NCBI GenBank assembly: GCA_018881555.1
Contig: JACAXG010000012.1
Location: 10,115,480-10,179,479, forward strand
Reading direction: 5' to 3'
Source of the DNA: Amblyornis subalaris
Lineage: Eukaryota; Chordata; Aves; Passeriformes; Ptilonorhynchidae
Length of the DNA: 64,000 bases
Translations under genes and position numbers: made by a program
The notes under the pieces: generated by a model
Told to the model about the DNA's origin: nothing
Database searches by the model: none
Seen by the model: the letters and a program-made list of their open reading frames with translations, nothing else
Shown: piece by piece, positions 25,301 to 37,800 of the stretch
Numbering within the stretch: the first letter of the stretch is position 1
Layout: each line of letters begins with the position of its first letter

Positions 25301-28300
25301 ATCAAGACAACCAAACTGGCAAGACAATGAGGAGGTCAGACAAATAAGTAGAAAGTAAAAGCTGCAAGCTGTACTATAAATTAACCACCTCAATTAAATT
25401 AATTTTGAACCTTCTCTGAAAAGGCTCTGCTTCTCACCTCCCCAGCGCCAAAAAAAAGGCACGCCAAAATTAAAAGATAAAATTGCTGGTCAGCTTAGAT
25501 GCCTTCAACTCTTCTGTTACTATGCAGAGAAGGTACTGAAGAAAATCCAACTTCACCCTTTGATTGAATAACATTTAGGACAAGAGGATATTTCAAAAAC
25601 TGAAGGTAGGATCCCAGACAAACAAGCTGGTTCTCAGGAACACTGCACCCTTAAGAGCTACCGGGTAATTTCCACCTGCCAGCATGAGAAGTCAGGCACT
25701 ACCTCCACTGTGATGAGCTGTGCCAGAATCTGTCTCGGGAGGATCAGGAGAGCTCTGAAAGTAGTTGGCAAATAATTAGGACTCCTAGCAAAACTGGAAT
25801 CTCAAAAGGCATGGAATGTGGGAGAGGGAAATCTATCAGGAATTAAGCTTTAGGTTTTTCAACATTTACTGTAACATTTGAATGACCTCTCCTGTCTTGC
25901 AAGGAAGCAAAAGGTAGCACCACAAGCTACAATCACATCCACAATCCAGTCATTCTTAGCCTGTGGAACAAGTTAATGCTTGACATAGGTCTTCAAAANC
26001 ATCTTGAATGCTAAATTAAGTAGCACAGAAATAAGTCTAAATACAAGCTATCACCCTGCTTTGAGCATAAACCAGATGCCNGAAGAAGATGCAGAAAGCA
26101 AGCACATCATTAGAAACAAAAATGCTGAGTCAGACTGATCTTTTATTCCTGTGAAGCAAAACCTGACTGCATCTTGGCCTTTGCCCCACTCGGCCCTCGG
26201 CAAGAGGAACAGATTTATTCAGATGACAAGTAGGAGGGAGCAGCAGAAATGGCACATGCACTCCTCTCCCACACGTCTCACGGAAGAAAAAAAAGGGTGA
26301 TTTTTGGAGGCTCATAGGAAAACACCAGGTGAAACAGGTGTGGGTAAATAATGTTTTTCAACCTTTTTTTAACCACTAGACTCCTATATTTTTTCTAGTG
26401 GGAGTATAAAGTGTAAGAAAACCTGCTTTTCTTTTGAAAAGATCCCTGAGATGTTCGTGAACTGGTGTCTGTGATCCACATGCTACCCTGGGCTGAAATC
26501 AGGTCTTCAGCCTAAGCAACTCATTCACCTGAGCAACAAAGAGAAAAAGCAAGGAGGAGGGAGAGGCAACAAGAAGGTGGNCTGTCCCTCACCCAAAATT
26601 TGTTCTGTCCTTCTGGAAAAGGTGAAGGTAGCTCCTGGCTTGCCACTCTCTCTCCAACTCCCTGTCCTGCTCAGCTCTGATNGCTGCTAGCCCCTCAGTT
26701 CAGGGCTACTGCCATCACAACTTGCAGCCCAGCCTACTCTGGAGGGGGTGAAGCCAGGAGGACTTGCTTTATCTTAAATGGATAGTGCTTTGACTGTTTC
26801 TTTACCGAAATACATTTAAAATGTTGTTAAACAGTCAAGCCCAACAAGCAGTTGCTTCCCACAACAGTTTCAGGTCATTCACTAGCACTTCTTGCCCATG
26901 GGAAGCAAGACAACCACTGCTTAGGACAAAATAAAATAACTCGGCCCAGTGATGAAATGAGAAATTCGAAAGGCCTGTTTCCATCTCCAGCTAATGAATA
27001 TGTGCTCTACTCACTTTGGGACAACATTTAGAAACATATTCTATATAGTTCTCATGAGTTTTATAGCCCTGCAAGTGGTGCATCACAGACTTGACCCATC
27101 TAGACTCATCCAAATTCCCAGCATCTGCCCATGCACAACAAATGCTGACAGGAACAGCCCATTTCCTTATTTAAAGGAATAACCTCAGTGGATACAGCAC
27201 GTTACATAAAGGATTTCCAGTTTTATTATAGCTCTCATAGAAAGGCTTTGAATAATTGCTGCCTCCTAATCTTTCTAATCTTTAATTTTTGTTTCATAGC
27301 AGACTGACTGTTCTGTAGTTACAGCAGAGGAGGAAGGAGGATGAATACGAACAGGGAGTAACTCAAAATCAAACTGGAAAAGAGATACACCAGCAAATCC
27401 TACTCTTTCCTATTAGCATTGCAGAAGTATTTAAACAGCAACAGTTTCCCTTACAGAAAGGGCAAACAAGAAATAAATTGAAATAATATAATAAGATTGT
27501 TAAGAAACCCTTTAAGAATGGGTCCCTTCCCACTCATCATGTTCTATGAACGTAGGGCATGCACTACTTAAAAAATGAGACTCTTCATTTTTAACCAAAA
27601 AGCTCAATGTAATCTGGATACACAAGATGTTCCAGAGATGTAAAGCCAGTGCAAGACATGCAGATTTCTCTGCCCTCTGCCAGACTAAATGGATACAAGG
27701 TGATGGCTCAATGTTTATATGCAAATTCACACATGCCCCAAGACCCTAGGAAAGATTTACGATACACAGGACTCCACAGCCTGAGTATAATGGTGATTAC
27801 AAGAGTAAACAATCTGTACATGTTGATTTATAATGAGGAATCAAACCTTTCTGACTTCATACTGATTAGCATACATCAAGCTCCAAGCAGCAAACATTCT
27901 AATTAACTTTTTCCTTTTTTTCGTGACAACAAAAGTTATGTTTATTTTGGAGTGTTCCTGAGCCTATTTGTTTTCATAACATTATCTTAACTTTGAGCCA
28001 ATTGAACACAGTTTGCAGAACACAGGTATAGAGGCAATACTCCAGCAAGATGCTCTGAAAAACAGATACGATTTCTTTTATTNCTCCTAAGAGAGGAGGC
28101 CAAACAAGCCCTTATACGCAGTTGGAATCCTGGTCTGACAAGGAGGGGTAAGTACAAAATCAAGCAGTGCCTGAGGTTATAGTGTGCAATTGCTGCTTGC
28201 AAAGCTTCAGATACACAGGACACTGACCATTATCACTGTGCTTTATTTCCCCCATGTCATCTGTGAAGCAAGATAAAACAGTACCAGGCAAAAAGAGGTG

Positions 28301-28702
28301 TGGTATCTTCAAGGACAGGTTAAATCAAACTGTGCCATGAAAACACCATTTTCACACATATATTTTTAGTATAACCCCAAGGATATANTTTTATCTTGCT
28401 CCCACACAGTGTCTTCTTATCAAGTCCTGCAGTCTGTGTTGCAACTCAGGGCAAGCAGCCACAACTGCTGCATGCTGCTGTTGCAAAGAAAAGCCAGTAC
28501 TATTTACTGACTTTTAAGCACCACAATCAAAGTGAACTGCATTGGCTACATTACTTGCATGAAAATTCTTACAGAAATATTCTTAAACTATTTCACTTTT
28601 ATTCCAAACAGGGAAATAATCACTTCAAAGAAATATAAATTCAAAGTAGGAGGAGGAGATCTAAACACAGCTCATTAAGTGATGTGATGATTTAAGAAAT
28701 TA
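22396..28702. other. Unique non-coding sequence
   Basis: No supported gene. The part at about 22640-24080 is richer in C+G than its surroundings and has overlapping open frames on both strands, none recognisable. It could hide an old repeat that I cannot name. The remainder is AT-rich with short frames. A weak plus-strand pseudo-exon at 28092-28147 is listed as a finding. Confidence 0.45.
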
Positions 28703-28901
28703 ATCATAGAATCACAGAATGGTTTGGGCTGAAAGAGACCTTAAAGATCATCTAATCCCAACAAGCCTGCCACAGGCAGGGACACCTCTCACTAGACCAG
28801 GTTGCTTAAATGCCCACCTAAACTGGCCTTGAACACTTCCAGGGATGGGGCATCTACAACTTCACTAGGCAACCTGCTTCACTGCCTCACTACCCTTACA
28901 A
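28703..28901 (-). mobile_element. CR1 LINE 3' tail, minus strand
   Basis: Read on the minus strand, this is the last 200 bases or so of a CR1 element. A short piece of the ORF2 end is visible (SLEVFKASLGGHLSNLV before a TAG), then the 3' UTR block around GATTAGATGATCTTTAAGGT. The end is ATTCTGTG ATTCTATG, reached at 28703. Its plus-strand text ATCATAGAATCACAGAATGG is the familiar start of reversed CR1 tails in birds. It is strongly 5'-truncated, as most CR1 copies are, and has substitutions. It belongs to a different tail type from the 355-764 copy, with the TTTGGGC block in place of TTTTCCAACC. Confidence 0.95.
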
Positions 28902-28977
28902 TCTTAGGTTTTAGTTATAAAAATAAGGTTGTAGCCCTAAAACTGGCAAATTTGAAAGTGTGAGCTATGCACAATAC

Positions 28978-29079
28978 CTACAGAAATATTTGCCCAAGTC
29001 CACAGCTCCTCTGAAGCTGTTCCAAATGGAGTGAAGGACACTGCGTATTTGTATTTCTTCGAGTCAGTAGTCTGGGTGA
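28978..29079 (-). other. Candidate 102-nt exon (minus strand), unproven
   Basis: On the minus strand the acceptor GAGACTCCTCCCATTGTCAG, preceded by a T run, leads into 102 bases (34 codons' worth). These end at CTGTAG|GTATTG, a fair donor. In phase 1 the segment is fully open and reads VTQTTDSKKYKYAVSFTPFG and on to an ELWTWANISV ending. In phase 0 it meets TAG only at its last codon. The phase-1 exit would join in frame to the candidate terminal exon at 15882-15937, whereas the phase-0 exit of the candidate at 30239 would not continue into the phase-1 frame. No family is recognised. Confidence 0.15.
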
Positions 29080-30238
29080 CTGACAATGGGAGGAGTCTCA
29101 AAAAAATTATCTTTTTTTTTTTGTTAAGCCAGAATTTTACTGGGTTGGATTGCAGCTCCATTTCCTTCCTTGCTGTTCTGGTATCTAGAACNGTTTACAA
29201 AGCTAGGCCTTTGTGCTAAATTGTGTAAGCCCTTTTACATTGCAAATATTTCTGAATAACACAGCAAGTGTGGCTTACAGCAGATCAAGGAAACAGATCA
29301 CTGTGGCAGCGGGCACGAGTAACATCTTCCTCTTCCATTTCTTTTTAACCATACATGAGAAATTTGGATATTTCCATAGCTCTCTCACTGTGGGGAAGTC
29401 ACTCTCATTGACAAAATAAATACAAATTGTAATACTTTACAATGAGGTACTGTAATGAACAATCTTAAGGTTAAAACCTCAGAGAAGGAACTGGATGTAA
29501 ACTGTGGATTCATTATTACAAGTGACAGCTACAGTGCCACAATTCTCTAGCAAAAAACCTAAAGCTCACTATTATATTTCCTAAGTTCTACCACTCTGAA
29601 ACGATGGGATCACAGCACCTTCACTGCTGATTAAAGGTAAAACAGTGTTCCCCCTTAAAACATTAAATATAAAAGCAATTAATAAGCACATGCATGGGAA
29701 TAAAAATGACTGGTACATCTGGAGATCAAAGAAGAAAGCAACAGCAATGGAACTTCAAAGTGTTTCCTAACTGCTAAAGTTTTTACAAGGACATTTCCTT
29801 TCTCTTCTAATTCCTGCTTAAATGTGTGCCAAATAGTCTGGCAGAAACTCCATCACCAAACATGGAAAAACCATTTGATGCAGATCTCTGTATACACAAG
29901 TGAGTGCACACACATTTCTGAGAAAAGTCTCAGTTTTATCTTCTCCCAGAACCAGCAGGGCTAGTCCCACACAAGACAAGTTTGCAGATAGAGTGCAGCA
30001 ATAGGATTACTTGCAACATTTGTGTTCTGTCTAAAGCCCTCTCCTAGACGTGATTTATGGTAGTTTCAGCGCTGGGGCAGCATTAGCAGGGCACGAACCT
30101 TGATCAAAAGAGGCAGCTCACGGGGCCAGAGGGCTGTAGCTGCAAAAGCAAGGCTGTCACCCTGCCAAGTAGACTTGACTGCCTTAGTCTCCCCCTTGTT
30201 ACCTTTCAAATGGGCAAAGAAAGTCTCAGAAACAATAC

Positions 30239-30375
30239 CTTCCTAATACGATCTTTTGCTGATGGCTCAGGCCCATTGCTGTACTTTGAAAAATAAGGCT
30301 TTGAACCAGGCTGTGGGGNGCTGTTGGCTGAGCCTAGCACTGCTTGGCACTTGGACAGCTCACCTGGACTCTGCA
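30239..30375 (-). other. Candidate 137-nt exon (minus strand), unproven
   Basis: On the minus strand the acceptor GGGGCCTCTGTCCCACAG is followed by 137 bases that end at AGGAAG|GTATTG. The open frame enters in phase 1 and leaves in phase 0. It reads QSPGELSKCQAVLGSANS, one ambiguous residue from the N at 30319, then PQPGSKPYFSKYSNGPEPSA and KDRIRK. The peptide is low in the I, N, F, Y and L that random AT-rich frames give, and looks like a disordered, basic-ended protein segment. I cannot assign it. Chance remains a real alternative. Confidence 0.2.
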
Positions 30376-33300
30376 CTGTGGGACAGAGGCCCCTTCGGCT
30401 CATCAGCATGGCAATAAATTAAAAAGCAAGTGAACACTTAGTGGTTGTCTCCAAAAAGTCAATAAACCTTTCATTGCAGAACCAGCAGTTGGTAAACTTT
30501 TATCTCAACACTACCATTTTTCAGCTCTACATTTCATAAAGCCATAGAGCTTTTCTGCTTAGCAGGCCTTTTGATCTGTGTGAATCCCTGCCTCCTTCAT
30601 TCTCAGTTAGATTAACAGGTACATGGAATTCTAAAGCATCCAAGCCTACAAACTGTGTGTATGGCTCAAGCCACACCTTTCTCCACTAATCTGGTTTTAA
30701 AAAAAAGCACAAGGTGTCAAAGCTAACATTGTCATCTCATGTTCAAGATATGGGTCATCTTAGAGGTGTTACCAGCTGCTTTCTTTGTCTCTGGTCTGCA
30801 CCCACAAACAGCAGTAGTCTCCAGAAACTTGTTGGGTTTTATTTTCATTTTGGAGTGTTTGGTTGGGTTTTAAGAGTTAAGTGGATGTTTTAGTCCACTG
30901 TCTTGACAACTTTCTATAAAAGCACAATACAAAGAATGAAGAAAACACCTTCTATCTTAAGCTGGTACTTTGCATTTTTAAAGTTTCATTTAAATACAAT
31001 TATAATGCATTTGTCTTCTTTGTAACTAAATTATTGATTTCTGGGTCTTACTTTTAAAGCTGTTGCTCTAACACAGCAAATTCTAGCATGCCTGATTTCA
31101 ACAAGATATACAATAGGATGAACTCATTAACACCCATAGNATCACATTTATAAAGCATGCATGAATGGAAACCAGTATGTGTTGTATTGTCTCTAAAATC
31201 CAAAGAATTTAATTAATTCATTACTATATGTCAAACTGGTAGTGAAGTGGCACAGGACATTACTGGACTGCATTACTTTAATTAGGTTTTATTTTGAAGG
31301 AGCTAATTTGCAAGTGGAAAAGATACTGAACCCTGCAATCATAAGTGTATTGCCAAATTTTTGATGGCTGTCTTACATGAACACATAGATTAAAATCTAG
31401 CAGATGGCAAATCTTTCTGAGGAATCACAAGGCCTTTTCTCAACCACTGTTCAAGGTCTGAGTACTGTAGTCTTCTCTAGTGCTTGACACTGCTCAAAGT
31501 TTTATCTTGTCATAATTGGAAGAAAAATAAGTGTTTATTTCAACTGGCTCTCCTGTTATTTTAACTATTAACCAAAAGATTAATACTAACAGCTATTTTC
31601 TGCCACCTCTAAATATATTCTTTGTTTCCACAAAGATTAATATAAAATTGGTACAAAAAAAAGAAATTAGTGTGACTGCCACACGCACAACACAAAAGCT
31701 TTATCTGGGGAAAAACTAAAAGGATCACATATGGACACCATACTCAGCCAATTTACTTGAAGAGGGAGGTCCTTAAAAGGAGGTTTCACATTCAGACTTT
31801 ACTTGACAAATATTAAAACCTAAAGTTAATCTGCAGGCTGAAAAGCAGAGCAGTATAAAAGAGAAGGTAAAAGCCACCTTCAGTTATATTTAAAATACCA
31901 TCTTCCTACTTTACCAAAACAAGGATTGGGTGTATGTAATGGCAGAAACTCTCTTTCTTCTACAGTTGCTGGGCTCTGACTGGACCAATAACCAAGTCAC
32001 ACTGCTACAGCAGTGGGAATTGTTTCAAACTACTGCCCCAGTCCCATTTCCAAGGCAATACACCCCAAATAGAAAGAGGAGCAAAGTATTCAGTGTCCCA
32101 GCCATCCTCAGCCCTCTTGAATGTCTGGGAACCCTGATGGCAGTCTAAGCTTTAGCCAAATGGCAGCACTGACTATCCAGTTTACCATATGCTACAATAG
32201 CTTTATAAACTGGGTTGAATTTGAACTTTCAACCTAGAGATAAAAGGCCCACTTCTGAGCCACACTGTGTCTAGGGTTTTCCTCTTGTAAATAATTCAGT
32301 CATGGATATCTCACATGGATCATTAAATCATTTAACAGTGTATTAAACCAAAAGAACAAGCAGTTATAGNTATTTTTATACCTTGCCCAAACTAGGGATT
32401 ACCCACCTGTTGCACTGTAGTTTACCCACTTTTACCTCTAAATAGCTTCTACTTCCATTTTTATGCTAAGATGATGTTCTGAGAGAACTAAGTTACCTAA
32501 ATAGCTATATTCAAATATATCTGAATCTAGATTTCAGTGGAGATAGAAGGGGGAGCAAAACCAGAAAAAAAACCCAATATGCTAACCAAAAATATATCAA
32601 GTTGAGCATTCATTGAAAGCATGTGTGAAAGAAGTGCAACTAATGGTTTTCTGGAGCAGAGCCTTTTCACATTCCTATAAAGATGCTTTTTGTAATGATC
32701 AGTCAAGGACCAAACTGGGCATTGCTGGGACTTCTGATCCTGCAGTAACTGTTGCTCCTTAAGTGTTTTCAGAGATCTTTAGCTCTCAAAGCCAGTATAT
32801 ACACAGGGTACCAGCCAACTATTTTTCACAGCTCAGAGGAATGTGTGTGAGGCTCCTTTTTTCCTCANAATACAACTCAGCTAATTCTAAAACTTTTTTT
32901 CCCTCCCCTAAATGAAAAAATAATTTAATTTCATAATAAAATGGAAACCATCTAAGTCCTTCTCCCACATTGTAACAATAAATACCGCCCTCAGGAGCAA
33001 AGGGGCAACACAGCAACTGGAACTACAATGACCTGGGTATTGCAGTATATCATGCCCTGGGCTCTGTGACAGAGGAACTGACCACTGCTCTTCACTGACA
33101 ACAAAGATATGTTTTCCTGGAAGGTAATGTTTGTGCAGATGAGTCACATCACTTTTATTTCAAGGTAGACTAAGTAAGGAGAGTGTTCAGAACTAACTCA
33201 GTAGCTGCCTTCAGTAGTATATAAATGGTTTGCCTTTAACTACAGATTCACAGTGAAGTTCCTATCATTGCATTTCTTACCTTTCTAGAGGAACCTCTCC

Positions 33301-34574
33301 CAGGGTTTTGAAGAAAATCAGCTTTTCCCAGCTGTTGTATATCAGAAGTCAAAAGTTATTATATATTGACAAGCTAAAAAGGACTGTCTTTATAGAATAT
33401 CCCTCCAGGCATTCCCATCGTACTACAAGTGTCCTTGGATAGCTGGAAGGATCTTTCTCATGGAGCAATCTTGCAGCTGTTACCTCACCTGCACATTCTT
33501 ACAAGGTTGAGCTATTTCAGCTGGGACTTGCAATAAAATCTTTTCTTAAATGTCTTTGGCCCAGCAAGAAGAAATTCAACCCCAGAGATTAAAGTCCAGA
33601 AATAAAAAATAAAATCTACATAACTAAAGCATAGTAAGTAAGCAGTGAATTTTCAGACAAACTGATCTCCTGGTGGGGCCAGCTTTNCCTGCCTCGTACA
33701 GTGAACAAACTACTCATAAGAAAACAAGNTTAAACCATTTACCTATGACAACAGGATCAACTGCACCTTGAACTAGGAGAAGGTTATGATACAAGCCAGT
33801 ACTGGCAGCACTGAGTGTGTGGGTTCAGCTGAAGTGACCCCAGTCCCCACACCTGCTTCCAACACCTGCTTGGTCTGTTCTCTTGGACAAGCTCTTGAGA
33901 GTAAAGACAATTCTCTACTATATATAAATACCAGGTTTAGAGTGATGTTGAGGCCTTTGGACTATAATTAAAATGTCAAACCAAAATAGTTACCAAGGAA
34001 CACTGCAGGAACATTTTAACTTCATATTTTTAGGGGCTTGGGTTGGTTTGCTGTTTCTTTTTGGCTTCTTTTCTCTTTAAATGACATTTAGTACAATGTG
34101 CCTTAAAAAAAAAGTAGTCATGGTTGTAGAATATAAAAGTAAACAACAGCTTGAAACAGTCTTAACCTTTTTTAATCAAAAACTCGATTAAAATCTCCCC
34201 ATGAAGATAGAAGTCTGGTTTTTGTTAGGGGACTTATCATCTGTAGAAGTTTCCTGCCAAGAAGAGTGCTTATGACACTGCATATCAACAACTTGATCTA
34301 CTTTCTCTTCCTGCTGTCAAAAAATTAAATTTTATTATTTTACAAAGATGAGTATCACCACTATGACAACAAACCTATGACCTGAAGGATGCCATAAAAT
34401 AATGTGGCAAGCAAAAGCAACAAAAGGAAATAAAGAACGAAGAACAATTCCAGAAGCATTCCTCTCTCTGAAAATGTTCCTTTTGCAAGAAACTCACTTC
34501 GGGAAATCTGCAGGTCCACTTAACAAGGAATGTTCTCTTCTCCCAACTAACAAGTGAAAGGACAAATTCTGTCA

Positions 34575-34807
34575 GANGAGTTTTAGATTAGATATTAGGA
34601 AACATCTTCCCCAAAAGGTTTGTCAAGCACTGGAACACGCTACCCAGGGAAGTGGTGAAGTTGCCATCCCTAGAAGTATTTAAAATATGTGTAGATGTGG
34701 CCCTTCAGAACATGGTTTAGTGGAGGACTTGGGAATGCTGGGTTAATGGTTGGACTCAGTGATCTCAAAGGTCTTTTCCAACCTAAAGGAATCTATGATT
34801 CTATAAT
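34575..34807 (+). mobile_element. CR1 LINE 3' tail, plus strand, degraded
   Basis: The last 230 bases of a CR1 copy. TTAGATTAGATATTAGGAAA matches the RLDIRK coding block. It is followed by an altered HWNRLPRE region, a GTAGATGTGGCCCTTCAGAA block ending in TAG, then GTGATCTCAAAGGTCTTTTC and an ATCTATGATTCTATAAT tail. The ORF2 frame is broken by an indel, and one base is ambiguous (N at 34577). The same tail type as the 355-764 copy suggests a related subfamily, but this copy looks older. Confidence 0.93.
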
Positions 34808-37800
34808 TTGCCTTTAAAGCAGTCAGGTCTTGAAGCAGGTCACCTCTGAGTTATTTTGGTTCCTCAGTGAAAGCATTTTTATGTGTGCTACAGTGAAGCA
34901 AAGCCTGTACTTCGCACATGGGCATTTTTAAACTCAGAGCCCAGGTGCCTTGAAAACGTGACAAATTTGGAAAAAAAGGAAGATGCATTCCTTTTTCATT
35001 CAGAACAGGCTTTGACTCCATTTATGTCAATGAAGAAGAAAAATTTGGCCTTACTTTATATGCTCTAAATACCAATTAACTTCATGTTCAATCCTCTTTT
35101 AGTTTTCATAACTTAAAACCTTTTCAAATCTTTTTTCATACCTTTTTTTCTTTAATGGCAGACAGAAATATTTCCTAAGGATATCTAGATGTAATAAAGC
35201 ATCTTTATTATCTTGAGCCATTCCACTTATTAAATCCTAAACCAATGTCAAATTAATATTTATGGAAGAAGTGGATTTCCATGAGTATTTCACAGCCAAC
35301 ACTATAAATGTCATTCCCACTCCATATTTCTAACTCTTTGGTCCCAGCTATTTTGTGAATGATAATCAGTTCACTACTGTTACTGTTCCATGACTACTGT
35401 GCTGCATGTACCACAAACGAGGAAATGTAATGGAGATGAAAAGGTTTTTTTATATTATCTCAAAGTTTTATGCTAACAGACAGTCTTATTTTTCATTTAT
35501 GTAATCACTGAATTGATTTATAAAATGCATAGCCAGTAGAAAAGACAGTTGGCATTTCTCTATAAGATTAGAATCAGACTTAATGTTTTTCAGCTTTTGT
35601 TTTAGACACTTCATTTTGTCTAAACCTGTACTTCAGAGTAACCAAAGTAGCAGGTGAATTTTGCAAAACACTTTGGCCACAACAAAAGAAAAAATGTTTT
35701 GAAGCTGTCAGACTTATTTGGTTCAGATTCAGCAAAACAGTACACAAAAAAATGTCTCTTAACAGTTTATTCCAGCAGTTTCAGAATAAACTATAAACAT
35801 TTCCACAGCATTAAACTTTCAAGCTCTTGTAATAAACACCTGCCCACTAACTAATTAATGTCAGATTTGCAGACCACTGTTCCCTTTTACCTTTCAACCC
35901 TGGCCCCTCCCCAGCCACGGAGGACCTACAGGATCCTGTTTGCACTACTCTCGTCCCCCATAAGAAGTCATGGAAACCCTAATTTCCATTCCTGCTCTGA
36001 ACCTGACAAAGGGTGGTGACTGCTCAGTGGCCTGCCACAGGAGTGCTGGGAGCTGGCTCCACAGCCCCTCCAACAGGAATGAAAACCCTGCACGCTCCCC
36101 TTAGTTCAAGCTTGCACAAAGAGGAATGTAGTACCTGGCCCTGATTTGAGAACTTCACTTTCGTTTACAAGAGAAAACCAACACATTTGTCAACACAATT
36201 AGCTCCACATTCATCAGAATGTTATTTTGACACATCAGAAACACCACATTTGACCCAAAATGAAAAATTCAGTTTCCCTTTATTTCAGTAAAAATAATCT
36301 ATGAATAATAATCAGATTAGCCCAACCTCACTTTTTTCTTCCCCCACCCTTCCAGTTTGATCAACAACTGGAAGTATCAGGCATTTGCAAAAAGTAGATG
36401 CTTTCTGATCCAAAATAAAGAGAAAAGTCCGACAAGAGGAAGATCAGTAGTTAAAAAAGTAACAGCAGAAACAAAAGAAGGCTAGTGCCTTTCATGGTCA
36501 ATGTTCTTCAACTACAGAGGAAAAAAAATCCTCTTTTTCATTTGCGTTATGATAATACTTAGATGACTCATCTAAGATGAGCTTTCCATTGTACTCATTA
36601 AAAGANACCACCCCAATCAACAAAGAAGGGCAAAGAGCAGGAGAGGAAACAAAAGCATGAAGATATTAAGCAACTTACCCAAGGTCATCTGAACTTACTG
36701 GAAGAGTCCATGATTAAGCCCGTGTGTTGTGCTTCCCATACAGTGGCTAATACTGAGCCTAAAAGCCCTCTCTGGAAAGCTGCTCCCGAAGAAACATGCC
36801 AGATGCAGAAACTGCATACAAGAAATTTAGAGAAAAGTAAGACAACCATCCCCTTCCACCAGCACTGCTACAATGTGACCTCCAGCTTGCAGCAAGGGGG
36901 AGCAATGCAGGGAAGCGCCACGCTGCCTTACAAAGCACAGAAGAACCATTACAAACAAGAACGGACTCTGTATACCAACAGCAGCTTCCCATGCAGTCTC
37001 AAACCCATCATAACTCAAGTCTCAGATGGTTAAATCTCACTCAAATTCTTAAACCTAAATAACAGAAAGGTGATCTATCTGTCTAGTTTTCAGAGTGCCT
37101 GTAATAGAAACCCTGCCCTTCCAAGCTAAACCACACAGACACACCTGGAGACACTTCTTTAGAATTGAGTGTGTACTGAAGAGCTACAAACATCCAAACA
37201 TCTTANTGTATTCATCAAGGCACCTCCTTCTCTTGCACAGAGTTGTGCTGCTTAGGTAGTTTCATTTAAATGAAAATTTGTGATCCCTTGGACAGCAACC
37301 CAATTTTGATTACTGAAATGACAACTTTAGAAAATCAGCTCAAAACATGTAAAATTTCATTCATTTTGTGTTGCACAATCTAATAAAGTCTAGATTTGCT
37401 GCTTCATTTTAAGTTACACAAAAGAAACTAAAGTGGAATTGCATGGGCCAACAAAGCACAGATCAGAGTTTGTCTTTCCCCACTACAGATCGGCAAAACA
37501 CTTGGGAGTGTGACCTAAATGCAGTTTGCCCTCTTACTGAACTTCTTGAATGCTTTTTTTCACAGAGCCATCATAGGGACAAGAAAAATGTTAGTACAAA
37601 CTGAATTCACTTACTGATATTGAAGGAGACAACACAAAAATTCCAGGTTCTCTTTCAGCTCTATCTAGCTTTGAGAAACTGTCATAAATGCATTTCACAA
37701 AATTAAAGTTCTGCTGATTTTACAAGTAAACAATGCTGCCTACTTACAAATACAAATCTAAAGTACCAATAAGTTGATACTTAACAGGAAGCAACCAATT

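Larger units (their letters stand above)
28902..34574. other. Unique non-coding sequence between two CR1 tails
   Basis: No supported gene. Two candidate minus-strand exons (28978-29079 and 30239-30375) lie here and are entered separately at low confidence. A T run occupies 29112-29122. The part from 31 to 34 kb is AT-rich with only short frames. Confidence 0.5.

Noticed and set aside
33281..33373. 93-base minus-strand segment between a strong acceptor and AAAG|GTAAGA donor
   Set aside because: All three frames contain early stops, so it is not a coding exon. It illustrates how often good splice pairs arise by chance here.
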